Assembly: GCF_003852315.1 (NCBI RefSeq)
Contig: NZ_CP027762.1
Location: forward strand, 3,639,501-3,703,500
Direction: 5' to 3'
Source: Pseudomonas sp. LBUM920
GTDB taxonomy: Bacteria; Pseudomonadota; Gammaproteobacteria; Pseudomonadales; Pseudomonadaceae
Length of the DNA: 64,000 nucleotides
In this document: in pieces, positions 52,170-61,932 of the stretch
Position numbering within the stretch: position 1 is the first letter of the stretch
Layout of the letters: each line of letters starts with the position of its first letter
Made by a program: the position numbers and the translations under genes
The notes under the pieces: generated by a model
The model's input: the letters and a program-made list of their open reading frames with translations, nothing else
Databases searched by the model: none
Told to the model about the DNA's origin: nothing

Positions 52170-54406
52170 ATGTTCGCACCTTTTACCCGTTCCATGACCC
52201 TCACCTTTGGCCTGTTCGGCGCCGTTGCCAGCCCGGACCTGATGGCTGAAACAGACCCCGAACACCCGCCGATCAGAGCCTATGAACTGGGTGCGACCAG
52301 CATCACCGCCGAAGGCCTGGGCACCACCACCGAGCACACCGGGGCTTACACGACCGGATCGATGAGCACCGCCACCAAGCTGAACCTGTCCATCAAGGAA
52401 ACCCCGCAATCCATTTCGGTGATCAGCCGCCAGCAGATGGATGACTTCAATCTCAATACCCTCACCGATGCCTTACGCCAGACCACCGGCGTTACGGTGC
52501 AGCACCTGGATTCGGACCGGGCGAGTTACTCTTCCCGCGGCTACTCGATCAGTAACTTCCAGATCGACGGCATGCTCAATACCTTTGGCCGCATGAAGTC
52601 CGACGCCGACACCATCATCTACGACCGCATCGAGGTTGTGCGCGGCGCCACCGGCCTGACGACCGGGGCGGGCGACCCTTCTGCCACCGTCAACATGATC
52701 CGCAAGCGCCCCACCACAGAGTGGCAAGCCAAGACCGGCGTCAGCGGTGCCAGCCATGACAATTACTACAGCTACATCGATGTAGGCGGCCCATTGGCGT
52801 TTGACGGACGCCTGCGTGGCCGCACAGTGCTGGCGTACCGTGACAGCCAATCCTTTCGCGACAGCTATGCGATGCAGCGGGAAGTGGGCTACGGCATCCT
52901 CGAAGCCGATCTGACGGACAACACCGTTGTTGCCGTGGGCGTGGACTACCAGAACAAGCATGTGCAGGGCAGCTCCTGGGGCACCCTGCCCTATTGGAAC
53001 AGCGATGGCAGCAAGGCTCGGCTGTCCCGCTCCGCCAACCTGGCCACCGACTGGAGCTCCTGGCCACTCAAAGACACAACCACCTTTGCCTCCATCGATC
53101 ACAGACTGTCCGCAGACTGGCGCCTTAAAGCTGCCTACACCCATCGCCAAAGCGACACGGACGGCAAGGTGTATTACGGCGGCGCCGGCTTTCCCAATCC
53201 GGATGGCAGCGGCATGACGGCCTGGACCAACCAGATGGTCGGCACATCGAAAATGGACGTGGTGGATTTGAATATCGCCGGTTCTTATTCGCTGCTGGGG
53301 CGCGAGCATGAATTGATGGTCGGGTATGGCGAATCCGAACAGCGCGATACGGCGCCCTTTCAGCGCATCAATATTCCCGAGGGCTACACGGACATCGAAG
53401 ATTGGCGACACATGAGTGGCATCGCCAAGTTCCCGGACCGCACCACTGGCCTCAAGGGTGAACACAGCAGCCGAAAACAGAAGGCGGGTTACCTCGCCAC
53501 ACGCCTGAGCCTGACCGACCAGCTGCATGCCGTATTGGGCAGCCGCTATGGCAGTTGGGAAATCGAAAGCGTCTCACCTGAATACAACACCGATAACCAA
53601 CTGACCCAATCCCCTAAAACCCGCCAGACCCACAACGACATGTGGACGCCTTACGCTGGCCTGCTTTACGACCTCACACCCGAATACACCGTGTACGCCA
53701 GCTACACCGATATTTTCAACCCGCAAACCGCGCGTGATTCCAGCAAGAAGTACTTGGAACCGGTGGTGGGCAGCAACTACGAAATAGGCCTCAAAGGCAG
53801 CCTGTTGAACGAACGCCTGAATCTGGCGACGGCGTATTTCTGGAGCACTCAGGATAACGTGGCCGAACTGGACAACAACGCCGCGCCGGACCCGGTCAGT
53901 CGCGAGCAGTTCTACACCGCCAGCGGCCAAGGCAACAAGGTGCAGGGCTTTGAAGTCGAGGTCTCGGGTGAGGTCATGCCGGACTGGAATCTGTCGGCGG
54001 GCTATACCTATACCCACTCGGCGAACGGTGACAAGCAGCGCAACAACACCAACCTGCCGCTCAACCTGCGAAAATCTCGACGGCCTATCGCCTGCCGGGT
54101 GAGTGGCGCGGGTTAACGGTGGGCGGTGCGGTTAATTGGCAGAGCGATTTTTACGCTTTCGCTAACCGACCGACAGGCGGCCGCAACGAGGAAGGCGACC
54201 TGAACACCCAGAGCACCAGAATCACCCAACAGGCCTACACGGTGGTCAACGTGATGTCGCGCTACCAATTCGACGAACATGTTTCAGCGTCGCTTAACAT
54301 CAACAATCTATTTGATAAAAAGTATTACGAGCGTGTCGGCTTTTATAATGGCGTGTATTGGGGCGACCCGCGTTCCCTCACACTTGCGCTGGACTGGAGG
54401 CTTTAA
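52170..54406 (+). pseudogene. TonB-dependent ferri-siderophore receptor, frameshifted
   Basis: ATG at 52170 with AAGGAG at 52155-52160. Signal peptide, then no STN signalling domain: the plug starts at about 70 (KETPQSISVISRQQMDDF) with RIEVVRGATGLTTGAGDPSATVN. The barrel follows (PYAGLLYDLTPEYTVYASYTDIF, GSNYEIGLKG). At 54066-54076 (CTG CGAAAATC TCG) one base is missing. Frame 1 reads KSRRPIACRVSGAG and stops at 54116, while the -1 frame gives STAYRLPGEWRGLTVGG and runs on to the normal end LTLALDWRL at 54406. The last eight or so strands are therefore lost unless this is a sequencing error or slippage at AAAA. It is similar to FpvA/FhuE-type receptors; the siderophore is unknown. Confidence 0.85.
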
Positions 54407-54418
54407 ATCGCGGTCCCG

Positions 54419-54440
54419 AAGTTAACAAAATCGTTAACTT
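54419..54440. repeat. Inverted repeat after the receptor gene
   Basis: AAGTTAAC-N6-GTTAACTT, extendable through one mismatch to CCC/GGG, 12 bp after the receptor stop. It could be an end-of-transcript hairpin or an operator for the small gene at 54550; there is no T run. Confidence 0.45.
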
Positions 54441-54549
54441 TGGGGCGCCAACCCGTTAATTCCCACTTAATAAGATCTCCCCACAATCGCCCCATGAATC
54501 TGATCACGGACGAGGCGGATACCGATCACACTTAATGGGGACACCTCAC

Positions 54550-54771
54550 ATGAAACTTTCGACCTTGATGCTTGCCAGCCTGATGACCCTGACTTCCGTA
54601 GCCGCCTTTGCAGAAGGCGGTTCAGAGCGCTCGAAGGAGTTCTATAACAACTTCACCTTCATGCAACAGAAGACTCATGGCACCACTGACCAAACAGCGA
54701 TTGCCGATGGCAAGAATGTAAAGACCCGCACGGCTGAACAATCCAGTGAAGAACCGCAACCCAACAGCTGA
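54550..54771 (+). CDS. Small exported protein (73 aa)
   Basis: ATG at 54550 after GGGGA; signal peptide MKLSTLMLASLMTLTSVAAFA. The mature part is about 52 hydrophilic residues (EGGSERSKEFYNNFTFMQQK...EEPQPNS) with no cysteine. The motif S-x-E-F-Y-x-N-F-x-F suggests a conserved short segment, family unknown. It is followed by a good terminator. Confidence 0.72.
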   Translation: MKLSTLMLASLMTLTSVAAFAEGGSERSKEFYNNFTFMQQKTHGTTDQTAIADGKNVKTRTAEQSSEEPQPNS

Positions 54772-54833
54772 TTTAATACTTAGTTAATCCGCATTACCCT
54801 GTGCCATCCCGCTCCGTTGGCAAAGGTCAACTT

Positions 54834-54859
54834 GGCGCCATTCGATGGCGCCTTTTTTT
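54834..54859 (+). terminator. Rho-independent terminator
   Basis: GGCGCCA-TTCGA-TGGCGCC followed by seven T, about 60 bp after the small exported gene and ahead of the convergent zapE stop. Confidence 0.92.
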
Positions 54860-54943
54860 GCACTTTTATTTATCAAAGCGCTTTGTTCCTGGACGAGATG
54901 CGCCCCTATGCCGGAACAACACGCGCCCTGCGCAAAAAAACTC

Positions 54944-56050
54944 CTAGGTGCCGAAGCGCTGCAGTTGCATCTCCTGCAAGCGGCTGAGCGTGCGGCGGAA
55001 CGGAAACTCCAGGTAGCCTTCGGTGTAGAGGCTTTCAAGCGGCACCTGGGCCTCGATGTATAAGGGCACCTTGCGGTCATAGCACTCGTCCACCAGCGCG
55101 ATAAAGCGTCGCACGCTGTCATCGTGCACCGACAGCTGCGGCAGCTCGCGGTCACCGGCCACCACGCGTTGGGCCGCGTCTTCGGTGCCGCGGGCAATCC
55201 TTGCCGGACGTTGTTGCGCGCTCAAGCAGGGGACGTCTCCCAACAGGATGGCCGTGAAGCGATCGCACAGCAGCATGAAGTCCATGGCGGCCAACGGTTG
55301 CTCGCACAGCTGCGCGTAACGACACCAGAGCACCGTGTCGCACCATTGCACCGCCACAATCGAGCGCAAGCCGACACTGACTGGCCCGCTGCGCACCGCC
55401 TGCCCTGCGCTCAATTGCTTGAACAACGTAGCGAGCGCATCTGGCTGGCTCACCCAGTAGCGCTGCAGCCCCACGCCGGGATGCAAACGATGATCTTCGC
55501 CACCGTCTACCGCCACCACCTGCATATGCTGTTTGATCGCCTCGATGCCTGGCACAAAGCGCTCGCGGTTGAAGCCGTCGGCGTAGAGCTGATCTGGCGG
55601 TTGATTGGACGTGCTGACCATCACCACGCCCTGATCAAACATGACCTGGAACAAACGGCCGAGAATGATCGCATCGCCAATGTCATTGACGAACAATTCG
55701 TCGAAACACAGCACGCGGACTTCCTGGCTCAGCTCGCGGGCCAATGCCTGCAGCGGGTCCTGGATACCCGTGAGTTGAAACAGACGCTGATGCACCCACC
55801 CCATGAAATGATGAAAATGCTGACGGCGTGCTGGCACCCGCAGGCTTTGATAGAACTGGTCCATCAACCAGGTCTTGCCCCGTCCCACCGGCCCCCACAG
55901 GTAAACACCGGTCACTGCCGAACGGCCCTGGTGCAGGGCTTCGTGACAGAGTTGCAGGGCTTCAACCGCACGGCACTGGGCCTCGTCTGGGACGAAACCT
56001 TGCTGGGTGGTGGCGTGTTGATAAGCGGCGAGTGGCGAGTCGAACGTCAT
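54944..56050 (-). CDS. zapE: AFG1-like ATPase, cell-division protein ZapE
   Basis: A 368-residue P-loop ATPase. Walker A GPVGRGKT is at 53-60, Walker B VLCFDEL at 113-119 (D117, E118), sensor region VVMVSTSNQPP, and the family motif HFHHFMGWVHQRL near 78-90. ZapE binds FtsZ and helps Z-ring constriction under stress in E. coli. It lies 15 bp after the NTF2-like gene. Pseudomonads often have a second zapE near the rplM-rpsI operon, so this may be the paralog (not checkable here). Confidence 0.9.
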   Translation of the reverse strand: MTFDSPLAAYQHATTQQGFVPDEAQCRAVEALQLCHEALHQGRSAVTGVYLWGPVGRGKTWLMDQFYQSLRVPARRQHFHHFMGWVHQRLFQLTGIQDPLQALARELSQEVRVLCFDELFVNDIGDAIILGRLFQVMFDQGVVMVSTSNQPPDQLYADGFNRERFVPGIEAIKQHMQVVAVDGGEDHRLHPGVGLQRYWVSQPDALATLFKQLSAGQAVRSGPVSVGLRSIVAVQWCDTVLWCRYAQLCEQPLAAMDFMLLCDRFTAILLGDVPCLSAQQRPARIARGTEDAAQRVVAGDRELPQLSVHDDSVRRFIALVDECYDRKVPLYIEAQVPLESLYTEGYLEFPFRRTLSRLQEMQLQRFGT

Positions 56051-56065
56051 GCGCGCCAGTATGAC

Positions 56066-56401
56066 TTACACAGAGATATCCAGCCGTGAAATCTTGCCCT
56101 GCTCGTTCAGTCGAAAGGTATAGCGCAGCGCCAGCGGGCTGCCGGGGAAATTACCGGAAACCACATTGCTCACCAACACTTTGCCGGTGCGATGCTGCAC
56201 GTTCAGCACTTCAACCCGGGGCTGATAGCGACGCCCGGTGTCCTCCATCCAGCGCACAATCGCGGCGGTGCCGACTTGATGCTCACCCTCATCAAATACA
56301 TTGGCATCGGCGGCAAAACACTGGTCAATGGTTGAAGTGTTGCGAGTATTGGTCGCGGCGATGTAGGCCACAATCGCGGGTGCCAATTCAGGAAGGGACA
56401 T
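56066..56401 (-). CDS. NTF2/SnoaL-like protein
   Basis: A 111-residue single-domain cone-fold protein: MSLPELAPAIVAYIAATNTRNTSTIDQCFAADANVFDEGEHQVGTAAIVRWME, typical of SnoaL-type NTF2-like proteins, which include isomerases and small-molecule binders. The specific function is unknown. It sits between the WYL regulator (51 bp upstream) and zapE. In many genomes such a protein is the target of the neighbouring YafY-type regulator (inference). Confidence 0.88.
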   Translation of the reverse strand: MSLPELAPAIVAYIAATNTRNTSTIDQCFAADANVFDEGEHQVGTAAIVRWMEDTGRRYQPRVEVLNVQHRTGKVLVSNVVSGNFPGSPLALRYTFRLNEQGKISRLDISV

Positions 56402-56452
56402 GGCGCAGCTCCTTTTTAATGATGTATGACGCCATGCTAAGCCAGGGTTGTG

Positions 56453-57178
56453 TCAGTTTTTGTCAGGAGTAAACGGCCCGGACTCGTTCTGCTCCATCAG
56501 CTTGCGCCAGGCTCGCAACAGGTCGCTGCGTCGGCCAGGGTATCGATCACCCTGAGCGTCGGCCGCGGCCACTCGGTCAGTGCGAAAGGTGCGAAAGGTG
56601 CGATAAGCGCCGCGCAACTCGCACCACGCCACAATCACGCGCACTTCATTGAGAAACCCCAGGGCCAGCGGCCAGATCAGGCGCTGGCTCTGGGTTTGGC
56701 TGGCGTCGGCGTAATCGATGTGCAGCTTGGCCTGATTGCGGATCGCTTCGCGAAACACATTCAACGGCACGCGATTTTCCGGGTAACCGAATCCCGGAGG
56801 GCCGGGTAACAGCGTGGGGTTGCGCAACGCTTCCTGGGCGGCGGGATCGAGCACATCGGCGATTTTCGCCAACGCATTGGCCGCGGCGCGGCTCAGCACA
56901 TCGTCGCCACGTTGATCGACATAACGCAGGCCCAGCACGATCGCTTCGGTTTCCTCGGCGTTCAGCATTAATGGCGGCAGAAACAGCCCGCTACGCAGCA
57001 CATACCCTACCCCGGCCTCGCCAAAAATCGGTGCCCCCAGCGCTGTCAATTCAGCGATATCGCGATACAGCGTGCGCTCGGACACCTCCAGTTGCGCTGC
57101 CAATACAGCGGCAGTCACCGGGCGTTTCTTGCCCCGCAGGGCCTGCAACAACGTCAGCAACCGTGTGGTACGCGACAC
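56453..57178 (-). CDS. YafY-type regulator with HTH and WYL domains
   Basis: A 241-residue transcription factor: HTH_11 domain (about 5-60, VTAAVLAAQLEVSERTLYRDIAELTALGAPI) and a WYL domain (about 140-215, LHIDYADASQTQSQRLIWPLALGF...) that senses a ligand. Start GTG at 57178. A 9-bp tandem duplication near 56584-56601 yields T-F-R-T-F-R-T where relatives have one copy. It is divergent from the aldo/keto reductase gene (159 bp), so it may regulate that gene and the NTF2-like gene. Confidence 0.88.
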   Translation of the reverse strand: MSRTTRLLTLLQALRGKKRPVTAAVLAAQLEVSERTLYRDIAELTALGAPIFGEAGVGYVLRSGLFLPPLMLNAEETEAIVLGLRYVDQRGDDVLSRAAANALAKIADVLDPAAQEALRNPTLLPGPPGFGYPENRVPLNVFREAIRNQAKLHIDYADASQTQSQRLIWPLALGFLNEVRVIVAWCELRGAYRTFRTFRTDRVAAADAQGDRYPGRRSDLLRAWRKLMEQNESGPFTPDKN

Positions 57179-57337
57179 GTCAAACCCGCCGAGAAAGGAA
57201 AAAAGTGCCGCAGCTTAACAGAGCCCCCTGTCAGAAAACGTCAGCAGTAAAAAAGCCTCTTGACCGAATAAATTACGCGGATCATATTAAATACATGTTT
57301 CAAGACATGTAAAAAATCACCCCACAGGAGTCTTTGT

Positions 57338-58384
57338 ATGCGCAATAAAGTCTTTGGTCGCCGCAGCGGCCTGCAGGTATCGGAACTGGCTCTGGGCACC
57401 GGTAATTTCGGCACAGGCTGGGGCCATGGCGCCGAGCGCGACGAAGCCAGGCAGATCTTCGATGGCTATCTCGAAGCAGGAGGCAACTTCCTGGATACCG
57501 CCAACGGTTACCAGTTCGGCCAGGCCGAAAAACTGCTGGGGGAGTTTATCGCCGCCGAGCGCGACAACCTGGTGGTCGCCACCAAATACAGCCTGCGCAC
57601 CCAGCCTTCCGATGAAGGCACGCTCAAGCTCGGTAACAACCGCAAAAACATGGTGCGAGCCGTCGAAGAGAGTCTCAAGCGCTTGAACACCGACCGCATC
57701 GACCTGCTCTGGGCGCACATGAGCGACAACGTCACGCCGATGGAAGAGATCCTGCGCGGCTTCGATGATTTGGTGCGTGCCGGCAAAATTCACTACGCCG
57801 GCCTGTCCAACTTTCCCGCCTGGCGCATTGCCCGCGCGGATCTGTTGGCGGAAGTGCGCAGCTTCGCGCCGATCATCGGCGTCCAGGTGGAATACAGCCT
57901 GGCCGAGCGCAGCGCCGACCGCGAGTTGCTGCCGATGGCCGAAGCATTGGGCCTGGGTGCCACGCTGTGGTCGCCGTTGGGCGGTGGTTTCCTCACCGGC
58001 AAATACCGTGAAACGCAGGACGACAACCGCGCCAACAAACTGGGCATGCTGATCCACTCGGAAAAGAGCGCCCGCGAAACCGCAGTACTCGACACCCTGC
58101 TGGCAGTCGCCGGCGAACTCGACGTCAGCCCAACCCACGTCGCCATTGCCTGGCTGCGCGAAAAAGCCCGACGCTCGACCACCGCGCTGATCCCGATCCT
58201 CGGCTCACGCACCCGCGCGCAGCTCGATGCAACCCTGGGTGCACTGAACGTGCAATTGTCGGCCGAACACGTGACCCGCCTGGATGGCGCCAGTGCCCAG
58301 CCGCTGGGCGTTCCGCACACCATCATTGCCGAGCGTTTCCCAATCGACACCAGCTTGGACACCCCTCGCCCACCGGTTATCTAA
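57338..58384 (+). CDS. Aldo/keto reductase
   Basis: A 348-residue NADPH-dependent reductase with the D-Y-K-H tetrad: FLDTANGYQFG (Asp, Tyr), VVATKYS (Lys) and DLLWAHMSD (His). The C-terminal NADP motif is IPILGSRTRAQLDATLGAL. It reduces an unidentified aldehyde or ketone. AGGAG lies upstream of the ATG at 57338. It is monocistronic, with a terminator at 58396-58419, and divergent from the WYL regulator, its likely controller. Confidence 0.93.
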   Translation: MRNKVFGRRSGLQVSELALGTGNFGTGWGHGAERDEARQIFDGYLEAGGNFLDTANGYQFGQAEKLLGEFIAAERDNLVVATKYSLRTQPSDEGTLKLGNNRKNMVRAVEESLKRLNTDRIDLLWAHMSDNVTPMEEILRGFDDLVRAGKIHYAGLSNFPAWRIARADLLAEVRSFAPIIGVQVEYSLAERSADRELLPMAEALGLGATLWSPLGGGFLTGKYRETQDDNRANKLGMLIHSEKSARETAVLDTLLAVAGELDVSPTHVAIAWLREKARRSTTALIPILGSRTRAQLDATLGALNVQLSAEHVTRLDGASAQPLGVPHTIIAERFPIDTSLDTPRPPVI

Positions 58385-58395
58385 GGCAAAAAAAA

Positions 58396-58419
58396 ACGGC
58401 CCGAACAGGCCGTTTTTTT
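58396..58419. terminator. Bidirectional terminator
   Basis: ACGGCC-N6-GGCCGT flanked by nine A upstream and seven T downstream. It ends the aldo/keto reductase transcript and the convergent pepN transcript. Confidence 0.95.
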
Positions 58420-58430
58420 AATCGCAGACT

Positions 58431-61088
58431 TTACGCAAGGCTCTTGCTGACCACCTCGAATACATCACTGGACAGTTCACCGGAGGCACGAATGCGCTCC
58501 AGCTCCGCCTTCATCAGCGCCTGGCGCGCGCCATCGTATTTGCGCCAGCGGGTCAACGGCGCCAACTGGCGCGAAGCGATCTGCGGGTTGAACCCGTTCA
58601 ACTGGATCACCAGGTCGGCCAGGAAACGATAGCCCGAGCCATCGGCGGCGTGGAAGTTGATCAGGTTCTGCCCGGCAAACGCGCCGACCAGCGCCCGCAC
58701 CTTGTTCGGGTTCTTGAGGGTGAACGCCGGGTGCTCCATCAACGCCCTGACGCGCGCCAAGCCGCCAGGCAAGGTGCTGCCGGCCTGCACGCTGAACCAC
58801 TGGTCCATGACCAGCGGGTTGTCCTTGAAGTTCTCGGCAAACACCGCCAACGCCTGCGCCTTTTCCGCCTCGAACGGCGAGTTGACCAACACGGCCAGCG
58901 CCGTCAGGCGCTCCGTCATGTTGTCGCTGGTGTCGAACTGGTCCAGCGTTGCCGCCAGCACTTCCTGCTTGCCGCTGAGCATCAGGTACGACAGCGCAAT
59001 GTTCTGCAGGGCGCGACGGGCAAAGTGCTCGGCCGCCGCCACGTAAGGTGTCTGCTTGGACAGCTCGCGGTTCGCCTGGTAGCGCAGCCACAGCGATTCA
59101 TAGAGGTTGTCGGCCAGCTGCTTGCGCGCATACTCACGGGCGGCGTGGATGGCCTCGACGTCCGCCACTTCACTGATTTCAGTCAGGTAGGCCTCGCTTG
59201 GCAGCGAGAGCATCTCGGCGACCATCGCCTGATCCAGGCTTTCATCGCTCAACACCGTGCGCAGCGCGTCGATCAGGCGTTGATCCAGCTTCAACGGCTG
59301 ACCCGCTTGATGCTGTCCGATCAGCTCCTGCAACACTTGCACCGACAGTTGCTGGCCGGCATCCCAGCGATTGAACCCGTCGCTGTCGTGTTGCATCAGG
59401 AACATCAGTTGGTCGCGGTTGTACGGGAAGCTCAGTTTCACCGGCGCCGAGAACCCGCGCAGCAACGACGGCAGCGGTTGTTCGGCGATATCGACGAACG
59501 TGAAGGTCTGCTCGGCTTCGGTCACCGAAATCACTCGGGACGTGGCGCCAGCGCTGGCCTCACCGGCCAGGCGCAAGGCAATCCCGGCGCCGTTGGCGTC
59601 CAGCAGGCCCAGCGCCACCGGGATCACGAACGGCAGCTTTTCAACTTTGTCCGGGGTTTGCGGGCAGCTTTGACGGAAGGTCAGGATGTAGGTCTTGGCA
59701 GCGGCGTCGTAGGACTCGCTTACCGCCAGACGCGGTGTACCGGCCTGGCTGTACCAGCGTTTGAACTGGGTCAGGTCCGCGCCGTTGGCGTCTTCCATGG
59801 CCTTGATGAAGTCGTCGCACGTCACGGCCTGGCCGTCATGGCGCTCGAAATAGAGATCACTGCCCTTACGGAAGCCTTCAGCGCCGAGCAAGGTGTGGAT
59901 CATGCCGACCACTTCCGAGCCCTTTTCGTACACGGTCAGGGTGTAGAAGTTGGAGATTTCGATGAAGCTGTCCGGGCGCACGGCGTGCGCCATCGGGCCT
60001 GCGTCTTCAGCGAACTGGTGAGTACGCAGGTACGCCACGTCCTGGATGCGCTTGACCGTGGCCGAGTTCATGTCGGCGGAGAAGCCGGAATCACGGAACA
60101 CCGTGAAGCCTTCCTTCAGTGACAGCTGGAACCAGTCGCGGCAGGTCACGCGGTTGCCCGACCAGTTGTGGAAGTATTCGTGCGCGACGATCGCCTCGAC
60201 GCGCTGGTGCGCAGCGTCAGTGGCGGTTTCTGCGCGCGCCAGCACGGCGCTGGAGTTGAAGATATTGAGGCCCTTGTTCTCCATGGCGCCCATGTTGAAG
60301 TCGTTGACCGCCACGATCATGAAGATGTCGAGGTCGTACTCGCGGCCGTAGGTCTCTTCGTCCCAGCGCATGGATTTTTTCAGGCTATTCATGGCGTGCT
60401 GGCATTTGTCGATGTTTTCCGGCTCGACGTAGATGCGCAGCGCCACTTCACGGCTGGTCATGGTGGTGAAGGTGTCTTCGACGCACCACAAATCGCCGGC
60501 CACCAGCGCGAACAGGTAGGCCGGTTTCTTGAACGGGTCTTCCCAGGTCGCCCAGTGGCGCCCGTCTTCACCCGGGCCGCTGGCAATCGGGTTGCCGTTG
60601 GACAGCAGCACCGGGTAGCTGTGTTGCTCGGCGATCACCGTGGTGGTGAAGGTGCTCATCACGTCCGGGCGGTCGAGGTAATAGGTGATCTTGCGAAAAC
60701 CTTCGGCCTCGCACTGGGTGCAGAACATGCCGCTGGATTTGTACAGGCCTTCCAGCGCGGTGTTGGTTTCCGGGTGGATGCGCACGCTGGTGTCGACCGT
60801 GAAGGTCTCGCGGGTCGGGTGCAGGGTCAGGTGGCTGTCGGTCAACTGGTAGTCGGCTTCGCTCAGCTCACGGTCGCCCAGGTTGACGGTCAGCAGTTCA
60901 AGCTGCTGGCCATCGAGCACCAGCGGCGGCAGGCCCGCACCACGCTCGGGGTTGCGGCGCATCACCAGCTGCGCGTGGACCAGGCTGTGGTCCTCGAACA
61001 ACTCGAAGGTCAGGTGCGTCTCTTCGATCAGGTAGTCCGGCGCCTGATAGTCCTTCAGGTAAATCATCTTCGGTTGTTCGGTGCGCAT
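58431..61088 (-). CDS. pepN: Aminopeptidase N
   Basis: An 885-residue M1 metallopeptidase that removes N-terminal residues from peptides in the cytosol. The zinc site HEYFHNWSGNRVTCRDWFQLSLKEG (HExxH-x18-E) and the exopeptidase motif GAMENKG are present. Domain order is normal: beta domain, catalytic domain, DUF3458 and ARM C-terminal domain. The start at 61088 has AAGGA about nine bases upstream; the ATG at 61097 abuts that site and was rejected. It is the last gene of a minus-strand run that begins beyond 64000. Confidence 0.97.
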   Translation of the reverse strand: MRTEQPKMIYLKDYQAPDYLIEETHLTFELFEDHSLVHAQLVMRRNPERGAGLPPLVLDGQQLELLTVNLGDRELSEADYQLTDSHLTLHPTRETFTVDTSVRIHPETNTALEGLYKSSGMFCTQCEAEGFRKITYYLDRPDVMSTFTTTVIAEQHSYPVLLSNGNPIASGPGEDGRHWATWEDPFKKPAYLFALVAGDLWCVEDTFTTMTSREVALRIYVEPENIDKCQHAMNSLKKSMRWDEETYGREYDLDIFMIVAVNDFNMGAMENKGLNIFNSSAVLARAETATDAAHQRVEAIVAHEYFHNWSGNRVTCRDWFQLSLKEGFTVFRDSGFSADMNSATVKRIQDVAYLRTHQFAEDAGPMAHAVRPDSFIEISNFYTLTVYEKGSEVVGMIHTLLGAEGFRKGSDLYFERHDGQAVTCDDFIKAMEDANGADLTQFKRWYSQAGTPRLAVSESYDAAAKTYILTFRQSCPQTPDKVEKLPFVIPVALGLLDANGAGIALRLAGEASAGATSRVISVTEAEQTFTFVDIAEQPLPSLLRGFSAPVKLSFPYNRDQLMFLMQHDSDGFNRWDAGQQLSVQVLQELIGQHQAGQPLKLDQRLIDALRTVLSDESLDQAMVAEMLSLPSEAYLTEISEVADVEAIHAAREYARKQLADNLYESLWLRYQANRELSKQTPYVAAAEHFARRALQNIALSYLMLSGKQEVLAATLDQFDTSDNMTERLTALAVLVNSPFEAEKAQALAVFAENFKDNPLVMDQWFSVQAGSTLPGGLARVRALMEHPAFTLKNPNKVRALVGAFAGQNLINFHAADGSGYRFLADLVIQLNGFNPQIASRQLAPLTRWRKYDGARQALMKAELERIRASGELSSDVFEVVSKSLA

Positions 61089-61101
61089 GGGTGGCATCCT
61101 T

Positions 61102-61932
61102 TTACTGATGCACGGCGAGCTGGTAGGCCGTGTACTTACGAATGTTGATAACGCCGGTGTCGAAGATCAGGTATTGGCCCTTGATCCCCAACAGCGTGCC
61201 TTCGGCAATCGGGTTCTTGTCCAGGTTGAAGCTGACGATCTTGGTCGGATACTGCTCGACCGGGTAGCGGATTTCGATCGGTTCAATGTCGGCAATCGTT
61301 TGGATGGCCTGCAGGCCAAAGCGTTCCTGCAAACTCTGCAGGCCTTCGGCGCACGAGGCAAACAGCGCATCGCGCACTTCGGTCAGGTTCACCGCCACCG
61401 CATCGCCCTTGAGCAGTGCGCGCCAGTTGGTCTTGTCGGCCACCTGACTGCGAAACAGGTCTTCGACGAAGCCGGATTGCTGGCGGGTCGCCACGCGCAT
61501 GATCGGCAGCGCCTGGCTGGCGCCCTGGTCCAGCCAACGTGTCGGCAGCTGGGTGGCGCGGGTGATGCCGACCTTGATGCCAGACGAATTGGCCAGGTAG
61601 ACCACGTGGTCGGTCATGCAGAATTGCTCACCCCAGCCCGGATCACGGCAAGTGCCGGCGTCGTAGTGGCAACGCTCGGGGCTCATGATGCACAGGTCAC
61701 ACTGGGCCAGTTTGGTCATGCATGGGTAGCAGTAACCCTGGCTGAAACTGGTTTTGGTCTTGCGCCCGCAATGGCTGCAATGAATGGCGCCGAGGTATTC
61801 CAGGCGCACGTGCGTGCCGATCAACGGGTTGACCGGCACCTCGGTATCGCCAAGGCGAAACGCGTATTGAACGGTCGGCTCACCGAGTTGCGCCGACATT
61901 TTGCTGACTGCACCGCGACCAATTTCAATCAA
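61102..61932 (-). CDS. DUF2797 protein with zinc-ribbon cysteines
   Basis: About 276 residues, starting at a TTG (61932) that overlaps the TGA of the DUF1315 gene; the long open frame to 62109 only shadows that gene. Four cysteine pairs near 50-100 (CSHC, CYPC, CDLC and a later single C) look like zinc ribbons. The middle part, HVVYLANSSGIKVGIT...RWLDQGA, followed by a conserved glutamate, resembles a GIY-YIG fold (inference). The function is unknown; the family is conserved in Pseudomonas next to pepN. The gene ends 13 bp before pepN. Confidence 0.8.
   Translation of the reverse strand: MIEIGRGAVSKMSAQLGEPTVQYAFRLGDTEVPVNPLIGTHVRLEYLGAIHCSHCGRKTKTSFSQGYCYPCMTKLAQCDLCIMSPERCHYDAGTCRDPGWGEQFCMTDHVVYLANSSGIKVGITRATQLPTRWLDQGASQALPIMRVATRQQSGFVEDLFRSQVADKTNWRALLKGDAVAVNLTEVRDALFASCAEGLQSLQERFGLQAIQTIADIEPIEIRYPVEQYPTKIVSFNLDKNPIAEGTLLGIKGQYLIFDTGVINIRKYTAYQLAVHQ

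Noticed and set aside
54119..54406. Separate small gene after the TonB receptor
   Set aside because: It encodes only the last beta strands of the receptor barrel; joining by a -1 frame change restores a normal receptor.
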